From positions 1 through 64,000 of the forward strand of contig JAGMWU010000039.1 of NCBI GenBank assembly GCA_018697195.1: a DNA stretch of 64,000 nucleotides, given 5' to 3'. A program made the translations under genes and the position numbers. Source of the DNA: Certhia americana. Lineage: Eukaryota; Chordata; Aves; Passeriformes; Certhiidae. This document shows, one piece after another, positions 22,978-35,759 of this stretch. Under the pieces are notes generated by a model, which was not told the DNA's origin, made no database searches, and saw nothing but the letters and a program-made list of their open reading frames with translations. The first letter of the stretch is position 1, and each line of letters opens with the position of its first letter.

Positions 22978-23815
22978 GTCAGAGGCACAGAATGGATAAG
23001 AAAAGGCCTTTGAACTCATCCAGTCCAAGCCCCTGCAATGAGCAGGGACGTTCTTCAATGAGATCAGGTTGCTCAGAGCTCTGTCCCATCTGGCTGTCAA
23101 CGTTTCCTCCAGGGATGGGGCATCTCCCACTCCTCATGGCAACATGTTGGAGTTTCCCTTCTCCTCATATCTAGTCTAAATCGACCCTCCTTCAATTCAG
23201 AGCCGTTGTCCCCTGTCCTACCCCAACGGGCCCTGATAAACAGTCCAGCCCCAGCTCTCTTGTAGATCCTTTAGGTATTGTAGATGCTATAAGGTCTCCC
23301 TGGAGCCTTCTCCATTGTGAACAGCCCCAGCCCTCTCAGCTGTCTTCACAGCAGAGGTGTCATCCTCATGGTCTCCTCCACACCCATTCTAACAGGGCCA
23401 TGTCCTTCCTGTGCTGGGGACCCCCGAGCTAGCACTGCAGGTAGGGTCTCACTAGAGCAGAAGGACAGAATCACCACCTTTGACCTGCTAGCCATGCTGC
23501 TTTTTAGGTATTTTTTTTTGCTTTATGTTTTAATTGGCTTTCTGGGCTGCAGTTCATGTTCCTGGCTCATATTCAGCCTCTCATCCACCAGCACCCTAAA
23601 GTGCTTCTTTGCAGAGATGCTCTCAATCCCTTCATCCCCCAGCCTGTATTAATACTAGGGGTTGTCCCAACTCAGGCGCAGAAGCTTTTACTTGACCTTG
23701 TTGAACCTCATGAGGTTCCCATGGGTTCTCTTCTTGAGCTTGTCCAGGTCCCTCTGGATGACATCTCATCCTTCAGGCATTTCAAAGTATCCTCTCTTTT
23801 GTCCATAGATGCCAA
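22978..23815 (-). mobile_element. CR1 LINE, ~840-bp 3' portion
   Basis: Read on the + strand this is the reverse complement of the CR1 3' part. From left to right: a terminal repeat remnant 'cacagaatggataag', 'aactcatccagtccaagccc', 'ctccagggatggggcatctc', 'gccctgataaacagtccagc', 'aggtctccctggagccttct', 'ccatgtccttcctgtgctgg', 'gtagggtctcactagagcag', 'gacctgctagccatgctgct', 'ctcatccaccagcaccctaa' and 'caggtccctctggatgacat'. The element is 5'-truncated at its right end. Its 3' end faces the 3' end of the CR1 at 22.4-22.6 kb, across the CpG pocket and minisatellite. Small insertions (a T-rich tttttttttgctttatg near 23515) and many point changes show age. The 111- and 184-codon frames over it are shadows. 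Confidence 0.95.
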
Positions 23816-23880
23816 TTAATATGACAAACTCTAAAAAGGCTCCAGTCAGAATACATAGTTAGTTGCTTTTTCAGAAGAAA

Positions 23881-23960
23881 AATAAAAAAAAAAAAAGAAA
23901 ATCCTCAGTACACCTCATGTGTCAGATAGATAAATCAAATAAATAAATAAATTAATAAAA
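23881..23960. repeat. A-rich and (AAAT)n tracts
   Basis: An A12 run near 23885 is followed, some 40 bases later, by ATAAATCAAATAAATAAATAAATT, a short AAAT tetranucleotide array. Confidence 0.85.
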
Positions 23961-25384
23961 TATCAAGAACCACTTAGTGAAGAGACTATGAGTTATATTC
24001 TGGGGACATTAGCAAAACGTATTTTTCCACCTTTCTATCTCAGAAAGCAGAATCATTTTTGCTGCTTCTGGAAAGCTTCATTCAGCCTAGTAGTGACACT
24101 TACTGGGAAAACATGCCATGAAAACGCCAAGGCCAAATGGTTTAAAGCTGGCACATCGTAATCAGTTGAAACAAGAGCCTTACAAATATGAGTGCTGAGC
24201 AAACACAGGCAAAACGTGGTCACTTTTTGTTCTAGTCCAGAACTTATACAGGCTACACAAGGAGATCAAATTAAATATGATCTATTTTGCAGCTCAAGTA
24301 TTTAATTACACCCATGTAAGCTGACCCAAAATGTCTAAAAGAGACTGAAATTACAATTGCTGGAACTGTCCTTGAAAAGTAGGAAACATTAAGTACATGA
24401 CAAAAACCTTTTGAGGATTCATCCAGTAGAATGTCTCCATGAGCACATGGGAACAATTCCTCCAGAAGTGTGACAAAGGAAGTTTCTTCAACCAAAACTA
24501 AACTTTTCTGAGCCTTGTGTTTATTTTTCATCCATATAGCCAGTGAAGCTTCTGCTTCTTTTTAGTTTTGTACCAGAATAAAGGTTAGGAGTCTTATCCT
24601 GTCACAGGCTTTAGAAAAAGGCAAATAGAGCTGTGATGGTTTAAGCCATAGCCACACAGCCCCAGCATTCTTTTCAAACCTACTACTCCCAAATCTGATT
24701 TACAAGAAGGGAATACACACATTTTCATTACTGTTTAAAGCTGAAATGCTCCACATTACAATAGCTGAGACTCCAAGCAATTCCTTGACTCAGCTTAGAG
24801 GCAGAAAACTCCAGCAGAGACCTGAAGATCGAGGAGATAGTTTAAGATACCATATCAAGATTCACCAGAATTTGTCTGTTAAATCTCCAAATCAAAAAAA
24901 AAAACTCAGTGAAATTTTTACAGACATCCACCTGACTTGCTGTACCCTAGAAGATGGCAAGAAGGGGGATTAGGTTTAGCATGTATATTGCAGTGAGTAG
25001 TAGTTTTCTGACTACACAACTGCTTTTCTTGAAAAGAGTACATATATCCTTAATGTGCTGCTAAAAACTCCTGCACTCAATGGGGCCCAGATGAAGTATT
25101 TTCAAATACATTCTGGGTCCCCCTAACTGAAAGGATTCTTGCTTGATTCAAGTAGCTGATGTACCCAGCCCATGGGGAACCTTCTTACACATGATCACAC
25201 ATCTGTGCAGATGTGGAGACAGAAGCTGTGTAAAGGACACATGAAAACCAGAAATGACTGTAACAGTGAAACCTTTCCTTTTCCCTCCTAAAAAACTATT
25301 AACAACACTATAGCACACGCTGGGTAGCAGCAGTTTGCCCATGTGCCAGAAGAAAGAAAATAAAATAAAACTTAAGTAAAAAGT

Positions 25385-25425
25385 AAAAAAAAAAACAAAA
25401 CAAAACAAAACCCCAAAAAACCAAC
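25385..25425. repeat. (AAAAC)n A-rich tract
   Basis: An A run is followed by three AAAAC units and then AAAACCCC. On the minus strand it gives a phenylalanine-rich chance frame. Confidence 0.85.
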
Positions 25426-28400
25426 ATGTAAAGAGTTACACAAGCCAAGCCCTTTGGGAGAAAAAGCAGCCCTCTGAATACCCAAACATTGGGTCCTGGC
25501 ATTAGTTTTTAGAGCTGTTATTCTTCTCCTATATGACTGCAGCAACTCTGAATGTCTATTTATCCTTCTGAGGCCTGTGGAAGAATCTATTTATAGTTGT
25601 GGGATACCAGTCCTAGTGCATCATGACACTGGCCTCTGTTACTGGAAGTGATCCTGGCTGATTTACAGGCAACAGGATGAGCGACTGACACATCCTGACT
25701 GACACATCAGAACAAGTAGTACAGTTCTAGGGAAGAAGTACCAAAAATTAAACAGAAGCTTTGAGATGCATGGAAAGGTACTCAAAGTAAAACAAATAGG
25801 ATGGAAAAGTCTCCTTTTGAATTCAATTGCCCTCATTTACAAACAGGTAAATGGAGTAGACAACAAGCCAAAGTATCATTTCTGTTACATGAGATCTTGG
25901 ATGTTCTAATCAAGATAACAAAGGTCAGAATTCATCATAGATGAAAAGATCCATAACTACAAAAACGAAAGTCAAGGGTACCAGCCCTGATATGCACTTA
26001 AAAAGCCCCTTGTTTGCCTTACTCAGACTGTGTATCACCACAAAACCACTAGAATAAAACTCCTAGAACCGATCATGTGGGTAGTTGGAGAGTTATTCTC
26101 CTCTGCAACCCATCAGGACAGTATCTTCACCAAACCAGAAAAAAAAAAGCGCCCTACTGAGATATCAGCTGACACATTTTTGCATCTTCCACCACTTTCC
26201 CTTTTTCATTCCCTTGAGTGCTATATCAGTCAACACTTCACAACATCCATATTCCCTTATCAACAATCAGACGTTAGTGTTCATGGCACTCCCTTGCCAA
26301 TGGATAGGCAAGTTTGACACATGACTTATTTATTTTGGAGATTTGAGAAACTGTGATTCTTGGCTCTCGGCATTTCTAAGTTTGGGAACGGCTTTATTTA
26401 TCACCAGCTCTGAATTAAGGCTGTAAAACTGCTATGAAAACAAGTCGATGGTCCCTTAAAGGAGAGCTGTGCAACACTGCAAGAGGAATGGTTAAACACA
26501 ATGCCTGGGCATTAATAAAAGGAACTGAGCAGCATGCTAAGGGGTAAAGCCACAGCAGTACTGATATCACTGGAGTGTTTGCTGTGCTCTGGGATAACAG
26601 GACTCTATTTATATGCACTGGTGCACAGACCAGGCACTCTGTGCTAAGCACAGGTGAGGGTAAGGATGCGCAGTGGTAAGCTGCCTTCCCCCTTTGAAAT
26701 TACTTTCTCAAGTTACACAAATAAACCACTTTCAAGGTGTTTTTCCTAGAGTTTAAGGAAAATCTACAGCATTGTAAATGCATGTGGGTGTTCAAATGTC
26801 AGCCAGTGGGAAAGCTGCTTTTCACAGTGTCAGCAGGAAACTCCTATTAGGCTTTCCAAAAGGCATCTCTACATCACAGCCACTGCATGGAGAAAGAAGG
26901 GTATTCCTTCATGTATGGCATTTCCTGCCAACCCATCTCAGTACCATTCATATCTAGCACTTGGAACTGGTTATTTCAGAGGAAGCTACTATTTCATGTA
27001 CTAGAAATGAGTGATTTGCTTTACCAGGGGTCATTGTTCCATGACAAAGCAGTCTGTTGCTTGGACAGGCCAGAGGATCACTATAAACATCAGTTTCATA
27101 CTGTTATTTCTCTTGGTAGTGGCTGATATCTGGAGTGTTAGATCAAATAACAAACGTGGTAACTGTGCCCTATACTGTAAAATCAATAAGTCAACAACTC
27201 TCCTTGGATCCTTTATTCTAAGGTAAAGTCTGTATTGTCTGTATTCTTGCCTACAGTAGAAGATACTTAACTGTGAATTTCATACTGCAGGAATCAACAG
27301 CAGTCTGGAAGGTGCTTTGCCTCTGCTTGAAGATGACATGTTCATAAAGGAGTCATTTCTCTGAGGAAAACTGAAAGAATTGGTTAAGTCAAGGTAGACA
27401 GCCCTAAAGATGGTGCTGGTGCTTTTTGCAGACATGATATTTAGGTTATACCCTACCATTACATAGGAGATTCAGGACTTTTCAGGCTAAAGAAGAAAAC
27501 TTGAAGCTTCATTAAATCATTAAACAATACATTTAATTGTAAGGAATGAGTTGCACCTTCTGTTCTGGCAGGGTTACTTTGAGTTTGTTTGGGTTCTTCT
27601 GTCTTCTTGCTTTGTTATTCAAGGTGTCAAATTTGCATCAATAATAAGAAAATGCTTGCTTCAATGTCTCCTTCCCCCAGATGAATGAGATAGCCAATAC
27701 CTTGGAAGAGGAGCTGCTCCTTTGCTTCTCTTCTGAGTTTTGATCAGATGTTCACTTGGCCTAGAAGATGCAATGGCAGCAGATGCACATCCACATTGCC
27801 AGATCAGTCAGAAAACATTTATCTCATTTCTTCATCAACTCTGCCTTCCAAGAACTGTTAGCAAGACAGAGTGTTTTCACACCAGCATGGAAAGACTAAC
27901 GTCAGGAGGAATTTTAGAAAGATTGAATGTTTCAGGACGTAGCAGTAGGATTCAGAAGAGCTGTGCTATCCTGGAGGATCAGCACCCCACTGTGATGAAT
28001 CTTTAGTCAGGTTTTGGGCTTAAGTACTTGCTTTCTAGGCACCAAAGACACCACTTTTCAGGCCAAATACTGGACAGTTCCTGAGCATTAAAGAGTTTCC
28101 TCAGGACAGCCCTGCCCAGCACCACATACAGAGCCCCTACAGGGAGGCAATGTTCCCATTTGTGTACAACCTACACACACAGTACAGGGGAGCCAGAATC
28201 CCTTTGTCAGCACGAATCTCAGCTCAGGGACTGAGCTACTGAGCTCCAGCAGATCCCAGTTCCCATTGGGTGCAGCTCTCCAGCATGTTTGTTGGGATCA
28301 GAGAAACCTTTCTGAAGGCTCTCCTGTTTGCCCAGCTCCGAGCTACCTTTCCCATGTAAGACCCATGACGACCCATCAGTGCTCTGCAGGCACCATAACT

Positions 28401-28699
28401 TTAGCCAGAAATACTTATGGTTCTCCACAGGGTTCCCCTTGAGGAACTCGAGCCAATTGTCCTCTGAGCTGCTAAAAACCCTGAAACCTTCAGTGACAGA
28501 CCCCTCCCTTTGGCCAGTGTGCAGTGCCAGACTTAAGGAGGGAGAACTGTTTCCTCTCCTTTTCAACACAAATATCTTGCTGATTTCTTCCTAGTGCTAT
28601 GACTCTTATGTTCATTAACCATTATATTCATGATTTGCTGCCATCACTTAACTGATATGCCAGCCTCACATCATTAATAGATCATTCAGTGGAACCCAG

Positions 28700-28748
28700 A
28701 AAGACCTGAAAGGTCTTGAGAAGAAAGACCTTGAAAAGGTCTTGACAG
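28700..28748. repeat. Tandem pair of short hairpins
   Basis: Two 24-25-base units lie head to tail. Each is self-complementary: AAGACCT-ga-AAGGTCTT in the first and AAGACCTT-gaa-AAGGTCTT in the second. The two units differ by a few bases. An alternative pairing joins the right arm of the first with the left arm of the second (AAGGTCTT, 7-base loop, AAGACCTT). I know of no named family with this structure. Confidence 0.85.
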
Positions 28749-29133
28749 GAAGGCATTGGGAATGATACTGAACAGCACATCAGGACATTACAATGGTTGT
28801 TGTCCTTGAAAGCAGTACACTTTTCACTTTCCTAAACCTATGCTGCTCTGGAGGCTGACAATTGCCCATTTCAGCACATGATTAAAATACAGAGCTCTTT
28901 GTGGGGTAGCCTCAAGATTCTCTCTGTTCTGGTCATAATCTTCACCCATGCTCCTTATTCCCAGTCGAACCCATGCTACAGCAGAGCCTAATAAATGACT
29001 TTAAAGGTGATGTAGTAAGTACTTGTTGATTTTCTTTTATCCAGTTTAATAAGGCCCAGCTTACAGGGATTTTTTTTTTGCTTTCCATTTTTGTCTTCTG
29101 TATTTCTGATTGTCCATGGTTTAACTAAATCTT

Positions 29134-29196
29134 GACTAAACTAATGATGTTTCTATTATGATTATCTAAACTAATGATGTATCTATTTAAATAGAT
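29134..29196. repeat. 30-bp tandem duplication ending in a 16-bp palindrome
   Basis: The word ctaaactaatgatgt occurs at 29136-29150 and again at 29166-29180, a period of 30. The second copy runs into ATCTATTTAAATAGAT (29181-29196), a perfect palindrome that the first copy lacks. Confidence 0.85.
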
Positions 29197-31048
29197 AAAT
29201 TTTAAATATACTACTACTGGTAATGGCTATGATGCCTCTCTATTTATGAATAAATAAACCAGATTGTCAGTATCAACTCAGCTTCTGAGTAGTCACAGCA
29301 GCATATTTTTCCCCAAAGTGACCCAGAGAACACACAAAACATCTGTCCTCAACAGTTTTAAACTGTCCTCTGGCATTAGCTTGCTTTTCTCTCCATGTTA
29401 TTCTTTTTTTAACTCAGAACAAGTTTTTCCAGTCATCCAGAGGAATCTCCAGTAAAAACAGACAAGTCATGAGTTGATGTTCTTGATATTTTTAAGGTTA
29501 AATAAGCATTTTTATTTTGAGTAAATCAACAAAAGTTCCTACAGATTGCAGTGGAAATGACTGATTGAACTGAAACTTTGTCTCAAATACTTTATGAGGC
29601 TATGTATACATCTCAGTAAAGAGGAAAAGAAGGGCACAAGCCTTATTTTTCTTTAAATTACAGAAATAGTTTCATTCTAGCTATGCATTCAATAGTACTC
29701 CCTTCAGCATCACACTTTATCCTAGGAGTTACACCCTCATGTAAAAAGATCCCATATTTTCACAGGTACACATGAGAGTGAAAGTTTTAAAACATCCACG
29801 TGGGAACAGACCCAGTGCCTATGAACACGGACACTGCCAAGGAAGGGCTCAAGTATGGAGAGGGAATGGTCAGCAGTGGCTTAATGGATTTGGTGGTCAA
29901 AAGAATTGAATCAAGCAAGAATTCCTTCCCCAGCTGGGCTGACCTGCTCTTGAAGTGAGATAGATCCAGCATTGTCTACAGCAAGAACCAATTTTTTACT
30001 CCACTGTTCCTTCTTCCAGCTGCCTAATCAATTAGAGCCCCAGATAATATACTTTCAAAAATAATTTTACTTGAAGAATGACAGGCTTGCATTGGGTGGT
30101 TGTTTCTGACTTCTGGTTGGTCTTAAGTCAGCTCCAAAACACACGAGAGAAGTCTGAAGCAGGAATTCCTGGAAATGAAAACATTAATTTCCCCCACTGA
30201 GCTTGAGAAATTAAAGAGAAAAAAAGGGTAGTCTAAAGAAAAATACCACTTCTTTTACTATTCTTCCCACAATTAGGAGGAACGTAACAGCTGCAACCAT
30301 TTACCATTTAGTAAAAACATGCCATTTTTGAAGGTAAATTAACTATTTTTTAAAAACTCTTCCTTAATCCCTCTCCAATAAATTCGTAGAGATCATGTGT
30401 TAATGATCATGAACAGGGATTTCATGTGTTGTAGAGATTAACTGTAGGCAAGGGATTTTTCTTCCTCTAGCAGCAAGCTGCTTGCCAGTAATATTGTCAA
30501 TGAACACACTGGAATAACCCTAGACATACTTAATGCTTTCTTTTAGGACTAGTGTATCTATATGTGGCAGTGGAATGTTTCTGCACAAATAAGCTTATGA
30601 TAAGTGATCTGATAAACCCATTTAATCCATCCTACCAAGATAAGAGTAATGAAGGAGATTAAATTAATTTGTTTATCCTAATAAACCAGAACTTGGATGA
30701 CAGGACATAACTTCTAGTAAGTTCTAGGAACAGAGAAGAACTATATGTGCTGAAGGAATAGGGTGGCACAAGGACAGAGTCAAGTCATCCAAAAAAAGAT
30801 GTAAAGCTGGAAATTATTAAAAGAAAAAAAAGGGGGGCTGTAATAATGAAAACCATGATTAACTGAAGCAAAAATCTCTAACCACTTTAAGGGAAAAAAC
30901 TTGGGTGGGATAACTAAACAAACCAATGAAAACAGATGAAGAATACATGCACGTCAGAGAAGGCTAAGACAATTTTCTGTGGATATTTTTCAGTTTTCCC
31001 AAGGCAGGACAAAACAGCCAGGATCAAGTGATGACTCAAGGACTGGTG

Positions 31049-31069
31049 TCAAAGGGGTGTTCCCTTTGA
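31049..31069. repeat. Small perfect hairpin (8-bp stem, 5-nt loop)
   Basis: TCAAAGGG and CCCTTTGA are separated by gtgtt, next to a repeated gggtgttcc word. A stem of this size can occur by chance, and no function is suggested. Confidence 0.6.
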
Positions 31070-33743
31070 GGGTGTTCCACAACTGGAAATAGTTCATGAA
31101 AAGGAGGAACTGTATTTGAAGGACAGCCTTTGTCTGGATCCCTTAAAAAAATAACCCAAATCACCTTGTTGGATCAAATCTAGCACAACCAGTGAGCGAA
31201 AAAATTGACAGGAGAAATACAAATAACAGAGCCTGTGACTGTGTAGTCCTGTTGAACAGGACTGGAGTAAATGTGACCACCTGCCATCCAACACCTTTTT
31301 CAAGTCACAAGAATCTGTCAGGTTACTTCGGTGTTTTCTCCCTGAGCCATTTTCAGTTTATGGAAATACTTCTTGGAGTTTGGCTTCCAGCATGTTACAG
31401 AGTGTTCCAATAGTGGCTGAACTAGCACCAAACACAGTAATGTTTATCACTTTGTCCTTACAAGGATTTCTACTGCTTATTGCGCACATTTGTTCTAAGT
31501 CCTCCTGGAACTTCAGCAAAGCTGATTGAGGAAGGCCTGGAGTATATGATACATAAAATTACTGCTTCTGAGGAGAAATTTCACACAGAAATTCAGCCAA
31601 CAATCTTAGCTCATAAATAACTGTTTTGTTGTACAAGATATCTTTTGATTGTTCAGACCAAGGTAATCCAAATCATTTCCTGTTCCCATTTCCTGATCCA
31701 TTTCTATCTGTTTCCTTACTTATAAGTTTCCATTATTTTGCTTGCTATATTTTAGTTGCCTTTACATATTAAATAACTAAGGAACAAGAAAGAATAAGCT
31801 CCTATAGGGTCCTCTAGAAGGACTCCTGACTGATGCATGCTTTTTCTCTACAAAGACAGGGAGGTGGATTTAAAGAAGATTATCGTACTTTTAATTTTTT
31901 CCTTCCTAAAAAGAAACTTGCTCGGTTTGCGTTTTCTTTGTTCGTTTGACAGAAAACTGACCATGAACAGATTTACTGACTTAACGGGACTAGCCTCAAG
32001 GCTGGAATTATGTACGTGCTTCATTACCTTGCCAGATGAGTAAAAGAAGCATTACTATCCTGAAGAATTTACCACTGTACTAAAAATTCAATGGAAGGGG
32101 GTAATTTTAGCTGCAACACACTTGCACGTATGTACCTTAACATGCCAGTGGACCTTTGCCAGGATCCAATCAGGATCCTGAATTGATTTGGGCGTTTTGA
32201 GACCCCTCTAGTACAAAGAAAAAACATGTTCAGGCTATTTTTTCTATTATATAGCTTACTTATTTTCTAAAAAAATAGCTATAATTACTGAAGTCTTACC
32301 GAAGATTTTCCATACAACTCAATTCTGACTTAACTGACAGTGGTTATAGACCTAACTTTTGCTCTCTGAGGCCTCTTCAGTGGTCTAATCCTAGGGTTAG
32401 GACCTGAAATTCCTCCACTGGCACACTTGGCTGCCAGCTGGCAGGCTGCCATACCTATTTGGATGGCAGGTGTCTTCTTAGTTTGCTCTACTCTATTATT
32501 GAAAGTACTTTTTGATCCATTTCCTATATTTACTTGTTTGGAAGAGGGCCATTATTCTTCCTGCAGAACCAAAGATGGAAGTTAAGAGGAGACTGTAAAA
32601 GTCTGGGAACAGCTGAAAATACCACCTGGAAAATCTTTGAATAATGATTCTGTGTCTTAGCAAAGACAAGATAACAATCTTCAACAGCAGACAAGCTGCT
32701 GCAAGGAATAAAGTGATTCATTTGTTGACTGTACCCATGGCAGTCAGAAAAGAAATATTGAACTTACACAGGCATATAGGAAAAAAACCCCACAAACCAA
32801 CACCTTTTTAATGGTGTGATTAGTGAAGCCTGGAAAAGATTACCTAAAAAGTCATAAAATTTCTGGCATCAGAAGCCTTCAAGAAAAGATGAGGGAAGTG
32901 TTTTCAGGAATCCCACAGCACAGCCTGCCTTGCCCGTGATCTCAGGAGATCTACTTTTAGTCTATTTTTCAGTAAATATTTTCTTTTTTTGCTCTCTCTT
33001 TATGCAAATGATGGCTTAATAAAATTGCCTGCCCAAGCACAGACTGTCTTGTATCAAAATTCACACAACTTGCAATTCAGCAAACTTTCAGCAAAATGTT
33101 TAAGTATATTCCTAGAGTTAAACACACATCTTTGAATGAGACTGATGACTAAGGAGCAATTGATTTAGGCATGTGCTTTCTATAAGGCAAGTTTTCAATA
33201 TCTCTCTTGGAAGAAAAACCCAAACACTAAACCTTCAAAAAGAAATCCCAGGAAATGGTGCAGAACATTTTTATTTCTTAGAGTCTCTGTCTCCACATTG
33301 GGAAAGGAAATGAAAGCTGTAGCAAGTAAAGGAAATTACAGCGTTTTCTTCATCCCTCCTACACATGCATTCAAAAGAAGGGATGTGTGGGAGGAACATC
33401 AACATCTTAGCCCATTTACATTCCCTTTGCTCCATTTTCTCCATCCACAAATCGAACAGAGTTCAAGGGCAACATGAGAAGCTTTAGTCCAAAAGCAGAA
33501 AATCTCAAAAAGTGCCAGAGATTGTTATGGGAATGAGGACAAAGGCCTTCCAGAGTGCATCAGTTACATTAACATCCTCAAATTAATTACCTTACCTGCT
33601 CTGAACTTTAACTATGCACATATGTTAAATCCCTAGTGATCAAAACTTAGTGACATGTTGTAAACTGGTTGTGTCCTCTGTGCATATCTATCAATAGTTT
33701 TAATCCATACCACTTACACCAGAAAAGGTTGCACACTCTGAAG

Positions 33744-33771
33744 TCATACTTAAGTCACTACTTAAGTATGA
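33744..33771. repeat. Perfect hairpin, 12-bp stem, 4-nt loop
   Basis: TCATACTTAAGT, loop cact, ACTTAAGTATGA. All twelve pairs are Watson-Crick. The flanks do not extend the pairing, so it is not a pre-miRNA-sized hairpin (which would need about 25-30 pairs). It may mark a local template switch. Confidence 0.9.
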
Positions 33772-35176
33772 AGTTGAGACACTCCACTATTTGTTTACAG
33801 ACAAAACATTTAATCTAACTACAAACCCTATGTAAAAGCACCTGATTCAGCACATCTTTGACAACACTTCTAATGTATGACTAATTTTCATACACTTAGT
33901 ATTTTGCTGTTGGCTGTCAGAATTATTCCCTGCAATCACAACAGATACAGAGCTTATCCATGGAAAAAAAAAAAGAAACAACTTGGTTTGTGGTCCACAA
34001 AGAAAAGTCAAAATCTAGTAAAGAACTTTGATGTTGCTATGACCACCATAACAACTTACTATAAAAACAATGCACTTTATCAAGCCCATCTTCAGCTATT
34101 AGCTGTGAAACTGAATACATATTCTACAGTATAAATCACATATTTGTTTATAAGAGTTACTTTTTTAAATGTCAAAATAAATTAAGTTTCTTTTTTACAA
34201 TAATTCTTACAATTTCTTTTTAAAACAAAGCATTCATTTTGGACTATGATTGCTAAAGCAGAAGTCTCTGACACAAACTTAGGGCCTTTGGGCAAAATAT
34301 AAAACTGTTGTTAAATTGAAATGAACCAGAAAATGTATGGTGAAAATTCTCTGTAGAAACTTTTGCTAATAACAAACATTTGTCCAGTGGCTCAGATTCT
34401 AAGCAGAAACACATGACAAGGTGTGTTTTGCTGTGTTACAGCAGCAGGATTCAGGGATGTTTTGCTGAGTGAGTCTGAAGACCAAATACTTATGGTACCA
34501 AGCCATGTAGGCGTTACACCATCAAATATGTATATATAGGTCATCATTTCAATGTCATGAATAAAACTCAAGGTTTTGTAAGCTTCTAATGTTCATTTCA
34601 TTTGGTTTCTTTTCTCTAATGTTCATACCATTCACTTTATTTTACTGTCTGTTTGAACCTAAACTGGCCAAATTGTTTTTGTAACTGCCTGGCAGTGTAA
34701 CTAAATACCTCTTTCTGGTGCTGCAGGAACAAATCTAACAATTTTTTACAGTAAATCTGAGCTTACAATAAAACTGAAAAGAACTCACCATATTAATCAA
34801 ACATTTAAGGAGGTGCTTCCATTTCCAAGCAGAATAATCCCATCCCTTATCTCTTTGTTCTTTACTATATGCCCCAGTGTTACAACTTTCTATTCCTTGG
34901 GTAAGATATAAAGGAATGTGTCCATAATATTTTGGTTAGCTTATGTTCAACCCTACCACAAATATTAACCTGAAATGCAATTTAAATAATTTTTTCTAAA
35001 GTTCAAAAAGGTAGCAAATCCCCATGCTTCTTGATTTTAATAGGACAAAGTTCTTATGTGGAAAAGGTGGTATATTTCTAATTAAAGTGAGATTGATAGA
35101 GATTTCCAGAGCACAGATAATTAAACAATTTATAAAATTGCCATATAAAAAAATAAAGCCAGGAGAGGGATGCCAC

Positions 35177-35214
35177 TAAATGTGAGGTAAAAAGCCTCAC
35201 ATTTAAAGCCTCAC
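35177..35214. repeat. Perfect 11-bp-stem hairpin with overlapping direct repeat
   Basis: TAAATGTGAGG (35177-35187) pairs perfectly with CCTCACATTTA (35195-35205) across loop taaaaag. The word aaagcctcac then recurs at 35191-35200 and 35205-35214, so a 14-base direct duplication overlaps the right arm. Confidence 0.9.
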
Positions 35215-35759
35215 TACTAAATGGGATCCAAGGCTAGGTATTTAAGCATGCTGGGCTAATTTTGAGTATCATGAAAAAGTAAGGAGATGACAACTTCTGT
35301 TCATGTTAAGTAGTCAAATATCTGCTTCAACAGGAAAAAAAAGAAGCAGTTTTAAGCTTGCTGTTACTGATGCTACTGCACACGAGTCTGAGGTGTCACT
35401 GCAGCTTGGGTAACTTGATGAACACCCATTTCTCGATATCTCAAAGTGTACTAATTAAATTAATTGCACAAATATCAAAACATCTCATCTGATGATGAGA
35501 TTTTGAGCAGTCTGTGTTGTCCCTGGTTGCCCGCAAGCACTGAATATGGCATAAGCTTTTTTTCTAGTTTCTAGATGAATCAGCTAAAATAAAAAACTAC
35601 AGTGATCTGAAGACATCTTGGTGAGCAAAAGGGTATTATCTTAGCTCTGTAAACTCTCACATTGGTTGAGAAGGTCTTGTGGATGGTGCCTGAGCCCACA
35701 GGACGGGGTACACTGAAAGTGCTTACTCCTGAGTTTGCCAGCATTTCTTGTCTTGCCAA

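Larger units (their letters stand above)
23830..33740. other. Non-coding stretch, no transposon recognised
   Basis: This part holds only unique-looking DNA, simple A-rich or AAAT/AAAAC tracts (23.9 and 25.4 kb) and small local structures: a 14-bp tandem duplication at 25683-25710, paired hairpins at 28.7 kb and a 30-bp duplication at 29.1 kb. The patch at 28.07-28.57 kb has higher GC and open frames on both strands, but no recognised protein. Confidence 0.55.

Noticed and set aside
22542..23174. Frames of 136-184 codons with repeated cysteine/valine or histidine/threonine motifs
   Set aside because: They are translations of the GT-rich minisatellite and run through the N gap and the CR1 copy. 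Not genes.
25840..25900. 'cctcatttacaaacaggtaa' considered as a third MIR-like (minus) remnant
   Set aside because: Only one block of about 20 bases resembles the family. The following block is not recognisable.
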